The notes beneath the pieces were generated by a model. The model saw only the letters and a program-made list of their open reading frames with translations, was not told where the DNA came from and ran no database searches. Positions 1-12,904 of a stretch of 64,000 bases of DNA are shown here, one piece after another. The stretch is taken from positions 16,120,001 through 16,184,000 of the forward strand of contig NC_065872.1 in the NCBI RefSeq assembly GCF_933775445.1. The letters run 5' to 3'. This stretch comes from Argentina anserina (Eukaryota; Streptophyta; Magnoliopsida; Rosales; Rosaceae). Numbering within the stretch: the stretch's first letter is position 1; every line of letters begins with the position of its first letter. A program made the position numbers and the translations under genes.

Positions 1-1230
1 CGGTAGCCGAGTGCAAGGCTAGTGATCACGATGTTTAGCCCTTTACGGGGCGTAATGTTAACAAGTCCCCAAAGTCCACAGTCAAGAGACTCTCTTGGTG
101 GGGATTTAATCAAATAAAACATCGGGAGTGTGAACCTAAACAAGTTCTAGAGCACTAACAACGACACTACCAGTCCCCAGTCCCCCAAGTCCCCATACAA
201 GAAAGGGGATGAACCAGGTGGAAATAAATGTGCGCAATGATATGAGGTCCCGAAGAGACCGTATGAGGAGATATGTATGGTCCTGGGAGGACCGAAGTCA
301 AGACGTAGAGGCGAATATCATGATCCGGGAGAACATGTGGCGGCGTACACAATGTGTGGTTATGATCCGAGGGATCATATGGCGATGTGATCTGGGGGAT
401 CATGTGGCGACGGGATCCGGGGGATCATATGGCGATGTGATTCGGGAGATCATATGGTGACGTATGACACATGGTTGCCTCTAGGTGAGTGCCAGAGTGC
501 CTACGTAGCCATGCATGAGATCAAACCAAACTTAGTTCCTTTGAGATAAATTGAGCTGTGCTAGGGAGTGCTCAAAACTGATGCGACGCGCGAGCGTCTC
601 ACAATTAACCATGTAAAATGTCATCGTTAGTATAGAATAAGCAGAGATTGTTCAGTCCGGGAAATTAAAGTGAACTCTAGACTTCAAAATGTTAACAAAT
701 AATGGGGGATTTAAAGAATATTTATCTATTTTATTACATAAAAATAAAACATAAACTATTATTTACATGATCGACTTCCCTTAGCTAACTCTCACACAAA
801 ACACTCCTAACACATAACAATTACATTCTTGAACTCAGAAACACATTAAGCATAATTAATTACATATTTTTAGTTCTGATCTAATTAGAGCCTTAGTGGT
901 CATCTAATCGTTATAGACTTCTTAAATGTTTAGAACTAACTCAGTGTTGAATTCTAAACTTTATGCTAATTCGTTTTAAGACACTCTATGTGGAAATTAA
1001 ACAAAGAAACATATAAGCACAAAAGTCTTTATCGGAGACATGTTAACATGGCGGCGTCACTCACCATGCAAATTTCCAGATTATCTGTACCTCATAGTAC
1101 CAACACAAATCGAATCTAGTCAGTGCATGATTCGATTTATATTGAAAATGGTACTCAAATAACAATCATGGCCGAGATTGCATTCAAGCACCAAATTTGT
1201 TTGCACGAATCTAGAAATTAACTAAGAACA
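1..1230. repeat. Dispersed repeat, inverted relative to 59.9-61.7 kb
   Basis: Several blocks match the reverse complement of the right end of the window. Positions about 15-210 match 61450-61660, 480-570 match 59945-60030, 600-780 match 61160-61310, and 1080-1230 match 60750-60905. The matches are by eye, with many substitutions but long shared stretches. The order of the blocks differs between the two copies, so they are not a simple inverted duplication. The right-hand blocks lie mostly in a probable LTR, so this is likely another copy of that LTR running off the left edge. No credible gene is present. Confidence 0.7.
373..462. repeat. Tandem repeat, ~25-bp unit
   Basis: About three and a half units of roughly 25 bp follow one another, each built on ATCATATGGCGATGTGAT followed by a short G run. 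A more degenerate unit precedes them at about 320-372. Related sequence in reverse orientation, with GATCCCCC and ATCATATG cores, occurs at about 60080-60200. The short open frames here on both strands come from the repeat and are not genes. Confidence 0.7.
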
Positions 1231-2870
1231 TATAAAGAACTATGAAGAACATACAAACTGAAATCACACAATTAAATTGTCACATGAATAGGCTACAAAT
1301 TGTCTTTTAATTATCAAATAAAATATGAAAATTTATTAACCACATACAATACCAAAATCTAATCATAAACATGACTTCACACCCTTCATAGACAAAAGAT
1401 TGTGAAACAAAAAAAATCAGATGATGACATAATGAAGGGTTGCGAGAATCACACTTTGGAGTGGCTTTGGATGATTCGGCTACAAAGAGGACTGCTCGGC
1501 TGGATGGTGGAGTGTCACACGGCTATGGCTCAATGCTAATGTCGTGAGAGTTGTGGGAGATAGGTAGTGATGGAGGGTGGAACGGCTGCTGAGTTTATAG
1601 GTGAGTATGGAATGAATTTGGCAGAGTTTCGACTCTTGTTTGCAAAGGAGAAGTGATCATTTTTTTGTGGGAATGAGTTGCTATATATAGAGGAAAATTC
1701 GAAGGTATATCCCCAAGAATATCTCAAGGATCTTTTCTCTCACTCAAAGTCATTTCCTTTCTTTTCTCTAAAAATTAGCAGAACTGACCTCTGTGCATTG
1801 TTTTCGTCATAACTCTCACTAAAAAATAGGTATTGACGTGATTTTAATTACATTGGAAACTAGACTTCCGTAGCTTTATATTCATATATCACACGTTATA
1901 TGAGTCATCGTGTGCTGTCCTGGAGAGTCCGTCAAAGTTAGATGATGTGCACTGGCAGATTTCTGATTCTGATAAGGATTAGACATATATGCATATCTTC
2001 TTCCTCTGTTAATTCTAATTTGTTTTGCATGAATTTTCTCATTTATCTTCTCCTATATCTCATGGTAATTCAGCTACGTTAATCCCTCTATATTATCCTC
2101 GAATCATTATCTCTTCATTAAAACCTGAAAATAAGAAAATAAAAGAATAAAGACAAGATAATACATTAAGATAAACTTGTTCTAATCTAGACAATTGTTG
2201 TCTTAAAAAGACACATATGAAATAGATAAGCTCAATTAGATTAGTAAAGTTTCCATTTCATAAAAGGAAATTTGCTCGGACAAGTAAGTTATTAGAATAT
2301 GAAAGTTCAATTAGGAAAGTTACGGAATACGAGTTTTAGTTCAAGTAGGACTTTCCAAACTAGTACCTTTCCTAGCCCAAAAAGAAATCTCAATGTAAAT
2401 AGGATTCTCAATTTATCACAAATGGTACAGAAATGTCGAATAATGAATACTCCTAATTCAACTAGGTTTCTTAGTTCAACGGGGAATCCTACTCTAAATA
2501 GAGCTCTCGACAATTTTTGTATTCAGCTTATTTTAGCACCAAAAAGCAACCAACGCCACTAAAGACTTCTAGCTCGACTCAATGACTCGATATTACAGCA
2601 ATAAGGGCTAAGCAAAGTACAAATGGAGGTAAAAATATGTTAAGAACGTCACACAAAGTGCTCTTATCAAGGACTTGCCTCGGTTGGCATGACGAGTATG
2701 CATGTGATGCATAATAAGATGTGTGGCGGGTAAGATGCATATGTCCCTTGATATCCGAGTCAATACCGTGTGGATGTACCGGCCCGGGGTGTAAGCACTC
2801 ACCAGGGTGGAGATGGAGTAGCTGGGGAGTCCATGTACTACTCCCTTTAAGTGGCTAAATGAGAGTAAAT
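1231..2870. other. Intergenic, AT-rich; no gene seen
   Basis: AT-rich DNA with short open frames only. No domain, intron-exon pattern or transposon end could be recognised. Around 2290-2510 short AGGAAAGTT/GGAATNCT-like phrases recur loosely, which suggests an eroded tandem repeat. Confidence 0.4.
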
Positions 2871-3150
2871 TGGCGAGTGCCTTAGGATCCCAGTGCTAGG
2901 TTCGGAGGTTGACTAGCAGTCATAGCATCCATAGTTCCAGAGTAAAGTGACGAATTACCCTAGGATCCCCGTGTTTGGCCCGGAAGTTGACTAGCAGTCG
3001 TGACATCCATGGATTCGGAGTAAATTTGAGTTTTGGCAACCTTTGGAGAATAAGGCGTGGGCGCTAGAACCCATGAAGGAGGGTGTGAGAATCCATGGAG
3101 AATAAACCGTGGGTGTGAGAACCCGAGCACAAGGATCGAGACTCGGAGCA
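2870..3150. repeat. Minisatellite copies (two ~77-bp units)
   Basis: Two neighbouring units share the phrases TAGGATCCC, GTTGACTAGCAGTC and CATCCATGG/AG. They correspond, in reverse complement, to the minisatellite unit at 59455-59900, which carries GGGATCCTAGG, CCATGGATG and CTGCTAGTTAAC. This links the left flank to the same repeat family as the right end of the window. Confidence 0.6.
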
Positions 3151-3559
3151 CGTGATTACGTCTTCGACATACTAAGTTACAGGTGAGTCACTCGCTAGGG
3201 TGAGCCATTGCATTTCCAGGTTTGTGATGTTTTTAATTGTGCAATGCTCAACTTTATTTATTTGTTTCCTCCTAATCGTATTTATCATTATTTATGTTTT
3301 TCTTTAGTTAACGTCTCAAGCACTCCACTCGAGTTAGTTGGTAAACTCATCAAGATATTTTTACAAACGGTGAACCCAGTCTACGTCTCGAGCCCCCACT
3401 CGAGACTAGATAATATAGTTATTGATTTAATATTTATATATGAGTGGTACTCGTTGTCCTAATTTCTAGTACCGTCACTCATAATTAAGTAATAGTTAGT
3501 ACTCGGTTTATCCGAGCAGGTGAACCATGTCACCTTTCACTAGGAATTAGGTGTTATAG

Positions 3560-3860
3560 TTATCTATACACTATATTTGATTATAAGTCAGTGATAACCG
3601 TGTACTGATGTCTAGCATTATACATTTAATTGTTATATGATGAATATGTGTACTGATGTTTGGCACCATGAATGATTATAAGTCGGTGATAACAATGTAC
3701 TAATGTTTGGCACCGCATGTTTTATTGTTATATGGTGAACCAGTGTACTGATGTTTCGCACCATGACTTATCCACAATAATTGTCGTTGTCCTGATGTCC
3801 GGCGTCGTGTGACTTATCCTACTGTGATTTCATTAACTGATGTCTAGCACCGTAGTTTAT
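3560..3860. repeat. Tandem minisatellite, ~60-70-bp unit
   Basis: Four to five diverged units carry GTGTACTGATGTYTRGCACC followed by ATTATAAGTCRGTGATAAC or a shortened form. No coding potential. It sits between an LTR-like GC-richer stretch (3860-4450) and AT-rich DNA. Confidence 0.65.
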
Positions 3861-4450
3861 GATTTTAGTACATTACTAGTTCTTGGTTCGCCCGAAGGCG
3901 AACCTTGGAGCCGGTCGGGTTGTAAATACCCATCGGCGTATTTGTCATTTCGAGCTGAGTCGCATATTTCACATTTGCGTGATTTTACTGACTTGCCCTA
4001 TTTGTCAGTAGACATGTTATTGTCTCGCTTTGACTTTTGTTACGTATTTCTACGTTAACGGTTTATATATATATACTCTTATATTTATATATATGTATAT
4101 ATATACGGTTTTCAAATCGGGTTAGCGAGAACGAGTGCTCACCCCTGTATCTTGTGGTGTTGGTCTTAGACATGTTCTTTGTTTGATGTTTGAGTCTTAC
4201 ATTGCTACCTTTCGCATTTGTTTATTTGCGCCTATATTTTATTTGCTCCTCACGTCTTATCATTGGTTTATTTTTATTCTATTCATAGCCTTATAGTTTC
4301 GAGTTGGTAGGTAGTCGACATGTCGGGTTTGACGTGTCGGTTACTTATTAATTTGGGGCTACAGCGAATACTGTTGCATTGGGGTCCTGTAAATGCTCTC
4401 GTGGTGTGATAATAGTAACCCGGGCTTAGTTAATGATTATTGGAAGATTA
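3861..4450. other. Possible LTR-type sequence, unclassified
   Basis: Mixed-composition DNA with a TATA-rich block at 4062-4105 and moderately GC-rich, retroelement-like sequence on both sides. I could not find paired ends or a target-site duplication. It may belong to the same degenerate retroelement as 1-3860. Confidence 0.25.
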
Positions 4451-6511
4451 ATTGACACTAATTAAGGCACTATTTGACATATATTGTTTTTTTTAAAGAA
4501 AAAAAATAAGAAGATGTGAAATGCCCTGGCACGACTATGTACTTGAAATCGCCACTACATAGTATTTTTATAATATATACTATAATACAGAAAACTGGTT
4601 TTGTTAATCAAAACATATGTGAAAATATATGAACATTTTTCTACCGTATGTTATTTTAAAATGAGATTATATAATTTGAGAACAAAAATGTAAAAAGTAA
4701 AATCTGAATAGAAATAAAAAGAGCTCATCGGCAGATAATTTCTACTGCACAGTGGATAGTGGTTGCTAGTTTATCCAATTCAAACAAAGTTTGGTCGACG
4801 TACAGGTTCGTACAAATTGTCTCTAAATCCTGCTAGCCATGCGTACATACGTATGTAGTGCGTAGTGGCATGATTCCGAAAAATATAATACTCATTGAAT
4901 TGATTGAATACATAAGACAACATGACTACCTGTTACTGATTGGTACGTATTAGTTAACAGGACCATCCATCGATCGAATATGAACTCCCATTAAATATTT
5001 ATTGAACTTTTGACTTGAACATTATCTTTGACTAAGTTATCACCTAGGAGAGTAGAGGCATTTGTTGCGTGAAACTTATCAAATCAAACTTATAACATGT
5101 AGAGTCTCTAGCTAGAACAAAAATACAGATATACATCACAAACTCTGTGGACTTATGTAAAAACACATGTGATAAACATTCGTGCACACAATTGAAAAGT
5201 TCTAAGATAGAATAGATGTTGTAGTTGATGCAAACATTTGGTATTTTTGACAAAAAAAAACAAAAATACAAATAATACATGCTTCATGATTTCAACATAT
5301 CGATAATTCACAAATTCATGCTTGATAATACGGACCAACGCACGTATATGTCTTTGACGATTTGATCATTATTACTAATAATCGGAATAAAATTCGTCTA
5401 TATAATTAGTCTTTTCTTGACCGTTCTTGATAATGGCCTTGTCTCGACGTACTATTTCTCTCTGCTTGATCGATCTGAAAGCTTTTTTGGTTGGATTAGG
5501 TACATGAGACACAATACATATGCGTAATTATTACGATATTACTCATTAGGTTTTCCTTCAGATTCGATTAATGTACGTGCAACGAAGTCTCAACCCATCG
5601 GAAAAGTAATTCAATATATCCATTGTGACCAATCAATATCGCAAAAAAACTTGAAGAATAAGTCCATGGTATCGACGGGCGTCCTCCTTCTGAAAGCTAG
5701 GATTTAGAACTTGTAGTCATTACCCGAAAACAAATCTCAACTGGAGCAAATGAGGCAATGTCCTAGCAGCTTCCCAGCTCCCATCGCTATCTTTGGTGCT
5801 ATATGTCATGCACCACGTCACACTGCACCATATTGACTAATTATATGTACAATTTGATTAGTGTGTGATAATTTAATTGCAAGAATCTTACTCAAGCGAA
5901 TAATCAATGGGCAGGCAATGCATAACTGCATATGCATGGCAAGGTTGACATCTTGCTCCCCAAGTTTCCCCGCAATCATACAATCCTGGTTTCCTCGATA
6001 CATTATATTCCATTACACAACAAACTTGTAAAACAACGGCGGCATTGCATTTCATAGCAAACCACAACACTCATAATTTATTACAATTTGATATAAAATT
6101 TTCTAATCTGCTATACTAAATGAGAGTACGAGCTTCGTATCATATGTTAGTGTTATTCTTGATCACATTAACTTGTACGATTGTTAACGAAAAATCATCA
6201 ACCCTAGCTAGTTTCAGTCACCTTCGTGGTGACGATTGAGTTGAACAACCAATGCACGCTTTATCTATCGGATGTGCAGATACAACTTCCTCCATTAGTG
6301 TCGAATTCTCTAGGAATATACTTTTTTTGTTTTTTGAAAGCCTAGTAATATACTATTACTTGTGAGAAGTGTGAACACTCTAGATTCCTTATTTCACATA
6401 ATTAAGTATTAATTGACGTGTTAGCTAATTTATTATGTATCAATTGTATATTACTAATTGATCTTTCTGAATCTTCTGACTTTTTGCCGCATCACATCGA
6501 TCACTAGAATC

Positions 6512-6565
<54 letters not shown>

Positions 6566-9430
6566 TATAATGTTCTCTATCAAGTTGCCTGTTAGCTATA
6601 TATATACAATGTATGTGAATTGAATTCGAGTAGAATATTCGCAAATACCTTAATCTCTAATTCTATATTATTTTCAATAGAAAGATAGAGCTAGCATTTA
6701 TCAATAGTGGTTCTCTATGAGTGTGTGAACACCTCACTTAACATGACATGGTGTATATTTTACTTAGTAATTACTTAACATGATACGGTGTATATTTATT
6801 TAGTAAGCTTTCTAACGTTCCGCCGCATATCGATCACATCGATAATCAGATCACTTCAGTCGTTCAAGTTAGAGTCGAGCTTCCCCTATCTAACCTCGAT
6901 GTGAATTGAGTTCGAGTCAAATAGTGGCATACAACTTAATTATAAGTAAAAGAGAAGACTACTTTTGGCTTGTTTGCGATATTATCCTTTATAATCGTAT
7001 GAGTAAGTAGCCTTCAACTTATACAGTTGTATTAGCTTGACACTTTTTTCTTTCTACCTCATTGTTCTAATATTTTAGGCTATATTGGATTTTACGTTCA
7101 CAACCACACTTCAGTGGTAGTCGATCAGTAATTCAAAAGATATCTTACGTACTCTCCAAGTATGAAAAAAATATAATCCAAAACTTGTACATTGTTGATC
7201 GAGCTCGATCACGTTCATGGAATATCACCCAAAACTTGTTTATTAATTTGAAAGCAACATCGCAGTCGTCCGTGATTATTTTTAAGTGCATTAATAACAA
7301 ACCTGACATTGAAAAAAAATGTTTTCTTACATGTATTATGACGAATCGAGCATGCGAAGTTGTATTAAGACAAGCATACACTGCGTCGATATTCCACATT
7401 ACTCGAATCCTTTAAATAACAAATCAGTAATTTCATTTTCTCCTTATCTTCTACACTTATTGTAAACATAAAACATTTAATCACCTTCGTAAATCGTCCG
7501 GCCTCACTGGCCCGGCGGCTAGTTAGACCTCGATTGAAAACTTGAAACCTAATGCATCGGCACACACACTAGGGTACTTTAAATTTCATGATGATATTCA
7601 CAAGCTACTTGAACTAACTCATCCTCTAAGGCGTTCTCTAATCGTAGGTTTAGAGACAAAATATGTTAAACAACGTGAAGTGTGGCCAGTGTATTAATTG
7701 TATTGATAATGTCTCAATTTAGTCAATTCACATGTGTTAGGTTTTAATTACAAAAGATCTCAGTACCATTAAGTATTATCTACCCACTTATAAATTTTTT
7801 TTTATTTATCATTTTTCAGATGTGAGATCTCGCATCTCCAACAAACTACCTCAACGATCGGAGATCAACTTAGACACTTAGCTAATCAACAAGATGAAGA
7901 TGAACCTCACAGCTGGTGAAATGAAGGTGTATTGGAAAGCGAAAGAGGGACAAAGGGGGGACAAGAGGGGAGGGGACATATCACATATGTCGTTTAGATT
8001 AGGGCAAAGATGACGGCATGCAAACGTGAATGGATCGATAGAGAGAGGGACTCGGAAAATCGAGAGACTATGCTTTTTGGGTTTAATTTCACACGAGTGT
8101 GCCGCTGTTGGACAAGTTGCTTCGTTGAAAAGACACAGAGATTAGGATGACGATTCGATTCTTTACTGGAAAAATTCAATGTTCTTATTGGGGGCAAGAA
8201 GGCCAGCACAGCCATGACGAAATTTCCGATACGTCAGCCTTGACCGCCAAGCAATGATGACGTGGGCGTCAAGCTTCCCTTCTTGAATTGTTTGATCCTC
8301 TGCGGTCATGAAACTCGTACAGATCACTTGGTTCCTATGAATCCGAGAAGACTCTGGAGTGAAAAGACCAAGGAGCCCTCGTTTTGGATCAAAGGCTCCT
8401 CTCCTCCTATCATTCCGATGGTTTGGAGTTTGTACAAATATCCTTATTGCTTTTGAAGCATATTAACATTGATAATAGATGATGAGGCTTAAAGGTGAAA
8501 ATGACTATAGGAGGTGTCCTTTGAGAAAGTGTACGGCCAAACAACCTTGGTCCCCACGTGTAGATTTCATAGTCTAGTTATAATCCTCAGCTCAAAATTA
8601 ACAGTTTGTATAAGTGTTAGATGTGTAAAATTCAAGCATTTTGTTATAATTATAAGAGCTTGCTTGATATCAAAACTAGCGCCATTATAATTTAATCAAT
8701 ATAGTTTTTAGATTCAGCGACTTATTTAATCATAATTTATGAAATTTTCAAATGGTGATCAAAATATATATATTGGGGATGCCACATAATGACATAATGA
8801 AAAAATTCTATGAAATTAAGTTCGTTGTCGAAAAAAAGAAATTTTACGTTATTTTGCATGAATTTTTATATTTGGTAAATACATGTGGTAAAATGCACCG
8901 AGAAATTTTTCAATCTTTCCAGAAGACCACAAGGTAATATCTAATGACCCTCCTCATATGTTATATTTATTACACCAAAATTATAATTTTACATATTTTT
9001 ATTATTGTGAAATGACATTCATGGGTATTAATGATTTTGAAGTAGGACTTTTAATTTAGAATTTAGAATTTAGAATTTAAAATATTAAAATATAGGGTGT
9101 ATAGTTTAAAAAAAAATCTAAAATAATTTAAATATAATTTTTCTAATTAAATAATATATATTACATTATTATTTAAATAAAATATCACCTGACATTGTAA
9201 AAACTTCTCTCACAAATTGTGTCGACGCCGATGTCGATGAGCTGAAGCCTAACGTGGCTCATTCTCACTAGCCAGATACCGAAAGCAACACCTGGTGTCT
9301 CCACAGGTGATTAGCCGCTGACCGGAGGTGCGACCGTCGACTATCAACTTGGGCCAAAATTGAACAGAATAAACAAACATCCAAAGTAGATGACGGAAGC
9401 AATGACAAAACTGCAAAACCTCCAGTGGGC
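4451..9430. other. AT-rich intergenic region
   Basis: Five kilobases with no recognisable gene. It contains the (TA)n microsatellite at 6516-6564, many simple A/T runs, and short unsupported open frames such as those at 7994-8215 and 8262-8456. Those frames show no family resemblance. The right end merges into the NAC gene promoter. Confidence 0.5.
6516..6564. repeat. (TA)n microsatellite
   Basis: About 24 uninterrupted TA dinucleotides. Confidence 0.97.
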
Positions 9431-9436
9431 CCACAT

Positions 9437-9445
9437 ACACGTGGC
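9437..9445 (+). promoter_or_regulatory. G-box / ABRE-like element
   Basis: ACACGTGGC contains the G-box core CACGTG at 9438-9443, about 320 bp upstream of the NAC start codon. This core is the classical binding site of ABA-responsive bZIP factors. ATAF-type NAC genes are commonly ABA- and stress-induced, so the site fits; its function here is inferred. Confidence 0.5.
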
Positions 9446-9538
9446 ACGAGCTGACTAGACTGGCTGCGCTTCAGGCCTTCACTCCTCCACTTTCCCTACG
9501 TTCTTTCCCCATCGCGTTTGTACGCGACTCGCTGGCGT

Positions 9539-9547
9539 CCACGTGTC
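9539..9547 (+). promoter_or_regulatory. Second G-box / ABRE-like element
   Basis: CCACGTGTC with CACGTG at 9540-9545, about 80 bp upstream of the TATA box. Two spaced ACGT-core elements in one promoter are the usual arrangement for ABA responsiveness. This is an inference from sequence only. Confidence 0.5.
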
Positions 9548-9553
9548 TAAAAC

Positions 9554-9599
9554 AAGGCCTTTTTTTTTTTAATTCAAAAAAAAAAAAAAAAAGGCCTTT
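9554..9599. repeat. Promoter inverted repeat with poly(T)/poly(A) stem
   Basis: AAGGCC followed by about eleven T, a five-base AATTC centre, then about seventeen A and GGCCTT. This is a near-perfect hairpin arm pair of about 17 bases. It sits roughly 25 bp upstream of the TATA box of the NAC gene. Confidence 0.85.
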
Positions 9600-9621
9600 C
9601 CTTGTGCCTCCCTTGGGTCTA

Positions 9622-9628
9622 TATATAA
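9622..9628 (+). promoter_or_regulatory. TATA box of the NAC gene
   Basis: TATATAA within CTATATATAAACCCC lies 134 bp upstream of the start codon. A transcription start near 9650-9660 would give a 5' leader of about 100 bases, which is rich in A/G (AAGAAGAAGAAAGAAG). Confidence 0.7.
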
Positions 9629-9755
9629 ACCCCTAGCTGCTCTCTTCTTCATAACCTCAGATATTTGAGAGCAAAGAATACACAACACAACTAGAACCAA
9701 GAAGAAGAAGAAAGAAGACACACAGGAGGAAGTGAAGTTCAAGATTGACCGGAGA

Positions 9756-11424
9756 ATGAAGGCTGAGTTGGATTTACCGGCGGGGTTCAGGTTCCACCCG
9801 ACTGATGAGGAGTTGGTGAATCACTACTTGATCAAGAAATGTGCTTCTCAGAACATTTCTGTTCCCATCATCAAAGAGATTGATCTTTACAAGTTTGATC
9901 CATGGCAGTTACCTGGTACGTGTTGGGTTTTTGATTCTCTGATTTCTGATTCAAGTTTTGGATTTGGGTCATTTGGATTTCATCTCAAAGTTTGTTCTTG
10001 AATGAGTTCTTGTGAGCCACTCATTTTCAGCTTGTAAAGAAAATTAAAAATCAGATCTTCTTTTTTCCTTGATTGGCTCCATTGATGAGTTTGAACAATT
10101 GAGGATTTGGGTCAGCTGGATTCAATCCTAAAATCTTGGATGACTAATTTTTATTTCATAATTATTAAAAAAGAAATCATTTTTTTCTGATTAAGTTTGA
10201 TTTTGTGATGCAGAAATGGCGCTTTATGGTGAGAAAGAATGGTATTTCTTTTCACCAAGGGACAGAAAATATCCAAACGGTTCAAGGCCGAACCGGGCGG
10301 CCGGAACCGGGTACTGGAAGGCCACCGGAGCAGACAAGCACATTGGAAAGCCAAAGGCACTTGGGATTAAAAAGGCTCTTGTTTTCTATGCTGGGAAAGC
10401 TCCTAAAGGAATCAAGACCAATTGGATCATGCACGAGTATCGACTTGCAAATGTTGATAGGTCGGCTTCTAAGAAAAACCACAACTTGAGGGTACTTAAT
10501 CCTAACCCTTCATTGGTCCCCTGTTTTTCGAGTTTTCGAGTTTTTGTTATACAAGCATTTAGAATTTAGATTACATATGTTATGTTGCCTGGAGTCTGCA
10601 CTGGGAATCTGGATGCAATGGAGGGACAAGAGAACATTACCCTTAGCAAGCTTAGGATTTGGACATTGAACTAATCCAATGGTTTTGGTTGGTTTTGACT
10701 CTCAATAACTTTGACCTTTGTGTGAAAACCAGAGACAATTGTATATTGGTCCATGTCAATGTCATTGCTTTTTCCTTGGTGGCTAAGATTATGAGTTGGC
10801 AGACTTTTCAAACTTGCACAAGATTAGTCATTTGCATACTTTTCTATGACACATAATCTTACTGTGAATTTCATGATCATATTCCAGCTTGATGATTGGG
10901 TGCTATGCCGAATTTACAACAAGAAAGGTAGCATCGAGAAGTATAATACTGCTACCCCTACCGCGGAACGAAATAGATTCCCAACTTACTCGGAAATAAT
11001 GGACCACGAGGAGAAGCCCGAATTGAAATACATACAGTTCAACATAGCTGCATCGCAAGTTCAACAAATGCCAAAAGCTAAGGTACCAGTCCCACAGCAA
11101 ACAGAAATGTTGTCCGGAGATTATTCAGCATCGAGATTGCAGCATACGCAGCACACGATAGACTATTCTAGCAGCTCAGATCATGTATTCTCGCCGGAGG
11201 TCCAGAGTGAGTTCCAGTGGAGTAGTCCTGAATTCAGTGAATTGGACAATTCTATGAACATGAACTTCCTTGACAACAATGATCAGTTCAATTACATGGA
11301 TGGCTTCTCATTGGCAGATATTGATGACCCATTTGGCAATCAAGCTCAAGCTCAAGCTCAAACACAACCTCTGTATCAAATGGACCAGCAGGATTTGTTC
11401 ATGTACTTGCGAAATCAAATTTAA
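9756..11424 (+). CDS. NAC domain transcription factor, ATAF/NAC2 type
   Basis: Three exons, 9756-9915, 10214-10491 and 10888-11424, joined by GT-AG introns of 298 and 396 bp, give 324 residues ending in TAA. The N-terminal NAC domain (about residues 7-159) is complete. It has [19 protein letters not shown] (subdomain A), [12 protein letters not shown] across the first junction (B), [20 protein letters not shown] and [12 protein letters not shown] (C), [11 protein letters not shown] (D) and [13 protein letters not shown] (E). NAC proteins of this type are nuclear DNA-binding regulators of ABA, drought, wounding and senescence responses. The C-terminal half (about 160-324) is variable, acidic and Ser/Gln-rich, with an (AQ)n run before YQMDQQDLF, typical of a transactivation region. 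The ATG at 9756 is chosen because it begins the conserved MKAEL; an in-frame GTG at 9732 is not needed. Intron positions match the usual NAC gene. It appears intact. Confidence 0.95.
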
Positions 11425-12133
11425 ATAGTTTCAATCTTAGGACAAAAAATGAGAAAAAAAGGGTGACAGATGGGAGATCTGCAAGGAGATAATTAATTTG
11501 TTTGTCTAGTTGGTATTTCTTAGGTGATGGTTCTTTGGTTAATCTGGTCCTTGAAATCATTGAAATTTGTGACGTCTGCACAAACGTATGATCAGGCCCT
11601 TATTAGATTCTCAATGTTAAATATTGTAGAGAATGATTCCTTTATGAAATTTTTATATTCTTCCGGAATTATAATAGACAAAATTGTTTGATTTTTCTTT
11701 TCTCTGGTAAGATCCATAGATCATTAATGTAGAATTAAAATGTCAATGGCAAATTAAGTCGCTCAAACATCCTTCATCTGTGACGCCTATTCTACCAACT
11801 CTGTTTAGGGCTCTGCTATTCTATTCCCTGCTTGGGGGTTTCACGAATCTTGCCAATTTTCATTTCTTTGTGGAAATGATAATGGAGAACTAGTATGAAT
11901 ATGTGATTGAATATGTGATGTCTACTATCTTTGGTAGCTAAGGGACTTGCTAGTCTATCTTGAAACAAGATGAGAATGAAGTTGAGGATCTCCAAAGAAG
12001 ATACAAAGCGCTGAGAATAAGGGATCGAAGACTAGCACTCAAGGCATCCTCTTGCGACATTGCAAGCATAACAAAATTACACTAGCACTTTGCCAACACT
12101 TCCATAAATAGCCATATTTAAAACAAGTCCCCA
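11425..12133. other. 3' flank of the NAC gene; no gene seen
   Basis: Contains the presumed 3' UTR of the NAC gene (roughly the first 200-250 bases, AT-rich) and then unremarkable DNA up to the LINE target-site duplication. No open frame of note. Confidence 0.5.
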
Positions 12134-12145
12134 GGCATAATCATT
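12134..12145. repeat. LINE target-site duplication, left
   Basis: GGCATAATCATT, repeated exactly at 16042-16053 on the other side of the LINE. Confidence 0.85.
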
Positions 12146-12271
12146 ATATATATATATATATATTTAATGCAATGATACTTTTATTCAAAAAGATCAATGA
12201 TTACAATCATACTGGAATATGTCCACTATACATGAAGGTAAAGCCGACCATTCATGCATTGTTCTACTCTC

Positions 12272-12904
12272 CTAACCGATACTGGCTAATCTATGGGCAA
12301 CTTGATTACAAGTTCTCAAAGCAAAAGTCACCTGACACGTTGGTAACTCATGAAGCAACTGTCTCACCTCCTCTAACAAAACAAAGAGCACACCATTCTC
12401 TCTATCCGGATCATATATGTCAAGAACAACCTTCTGACAATCAGTTTCGATAATTACCTGGGATAACTGCATACGCTGAATGAAGTGAAGACCTTTCTGA
12501 ATAGCTAACAATTCGGTATGCTTAGCCGATAAAACATACGGGACTCTCTAACTGAAAGCAAATTAAAAAGCTTTATCATCACTTCTCATAACACCGCCAA
12601 TACCCCCATGTGGGAGAGAAGGCAAGAAGGCACCATCCACATTAAGCTTAATGGAATGAGCTGGCGGAGGTTGCCATCTAACAATTCCTTTGACAGCTCG
12701 CACTTGAGATCTCTCCTGCACTTTCTGATACTCATGCAACCATGTAATTGCCCCTAGAAACAAACATCCTCCCTCCTGAGACTTATCATCCCATAACTTA
12801 TCATTCCTATTTTTCCATAACGACCAAATAGCCTTGAGCATACTAGTAAAAACTTCCGCTGGAGCTTGCACAACAATATCAAGTATCCAGTCCTTAAAAG
12901 TCAT
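12272..12904 (-). pseudogene. LINE RNase H-like domain remnant
   Basis: Two minus-strand frames, 12904-12563 and 12511-12272, together resemble the C-terminal RNase H-like (RVT_3) domain of plant L1 ORF2. The first has KLNVDGAFLPSLPHGGIGGVMRSD. The second has KGLHFIQRMQLSQVIIETDC and the closing NQVAHRLA. The frame is broken between them around 12530-12560. Confidence 0.85.

Noticed and set aside
373..462. CRISPR-like short repeats
   Set aside because: Units are directly adjacent without spacers, in a plant nuclear context; it is a simple tandem repeat.
5700..6070. Possible gene fragment on the minus strand (Trp/Cys-rich frames)
   Set aside because: I considered DJ-1-like and F-box similarity, but no motif holds over more than a few residues.
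8262..8456. 64-codon + strand open frame
   Set aside because: No family resemblance, promoter or partner exon.
9732..9755. In-frame upstream GTG start for the NAC protein
   Set aside because: The ATG at 9756 starts the conserved N-terminus of the family; plant genes rarely use GTG.
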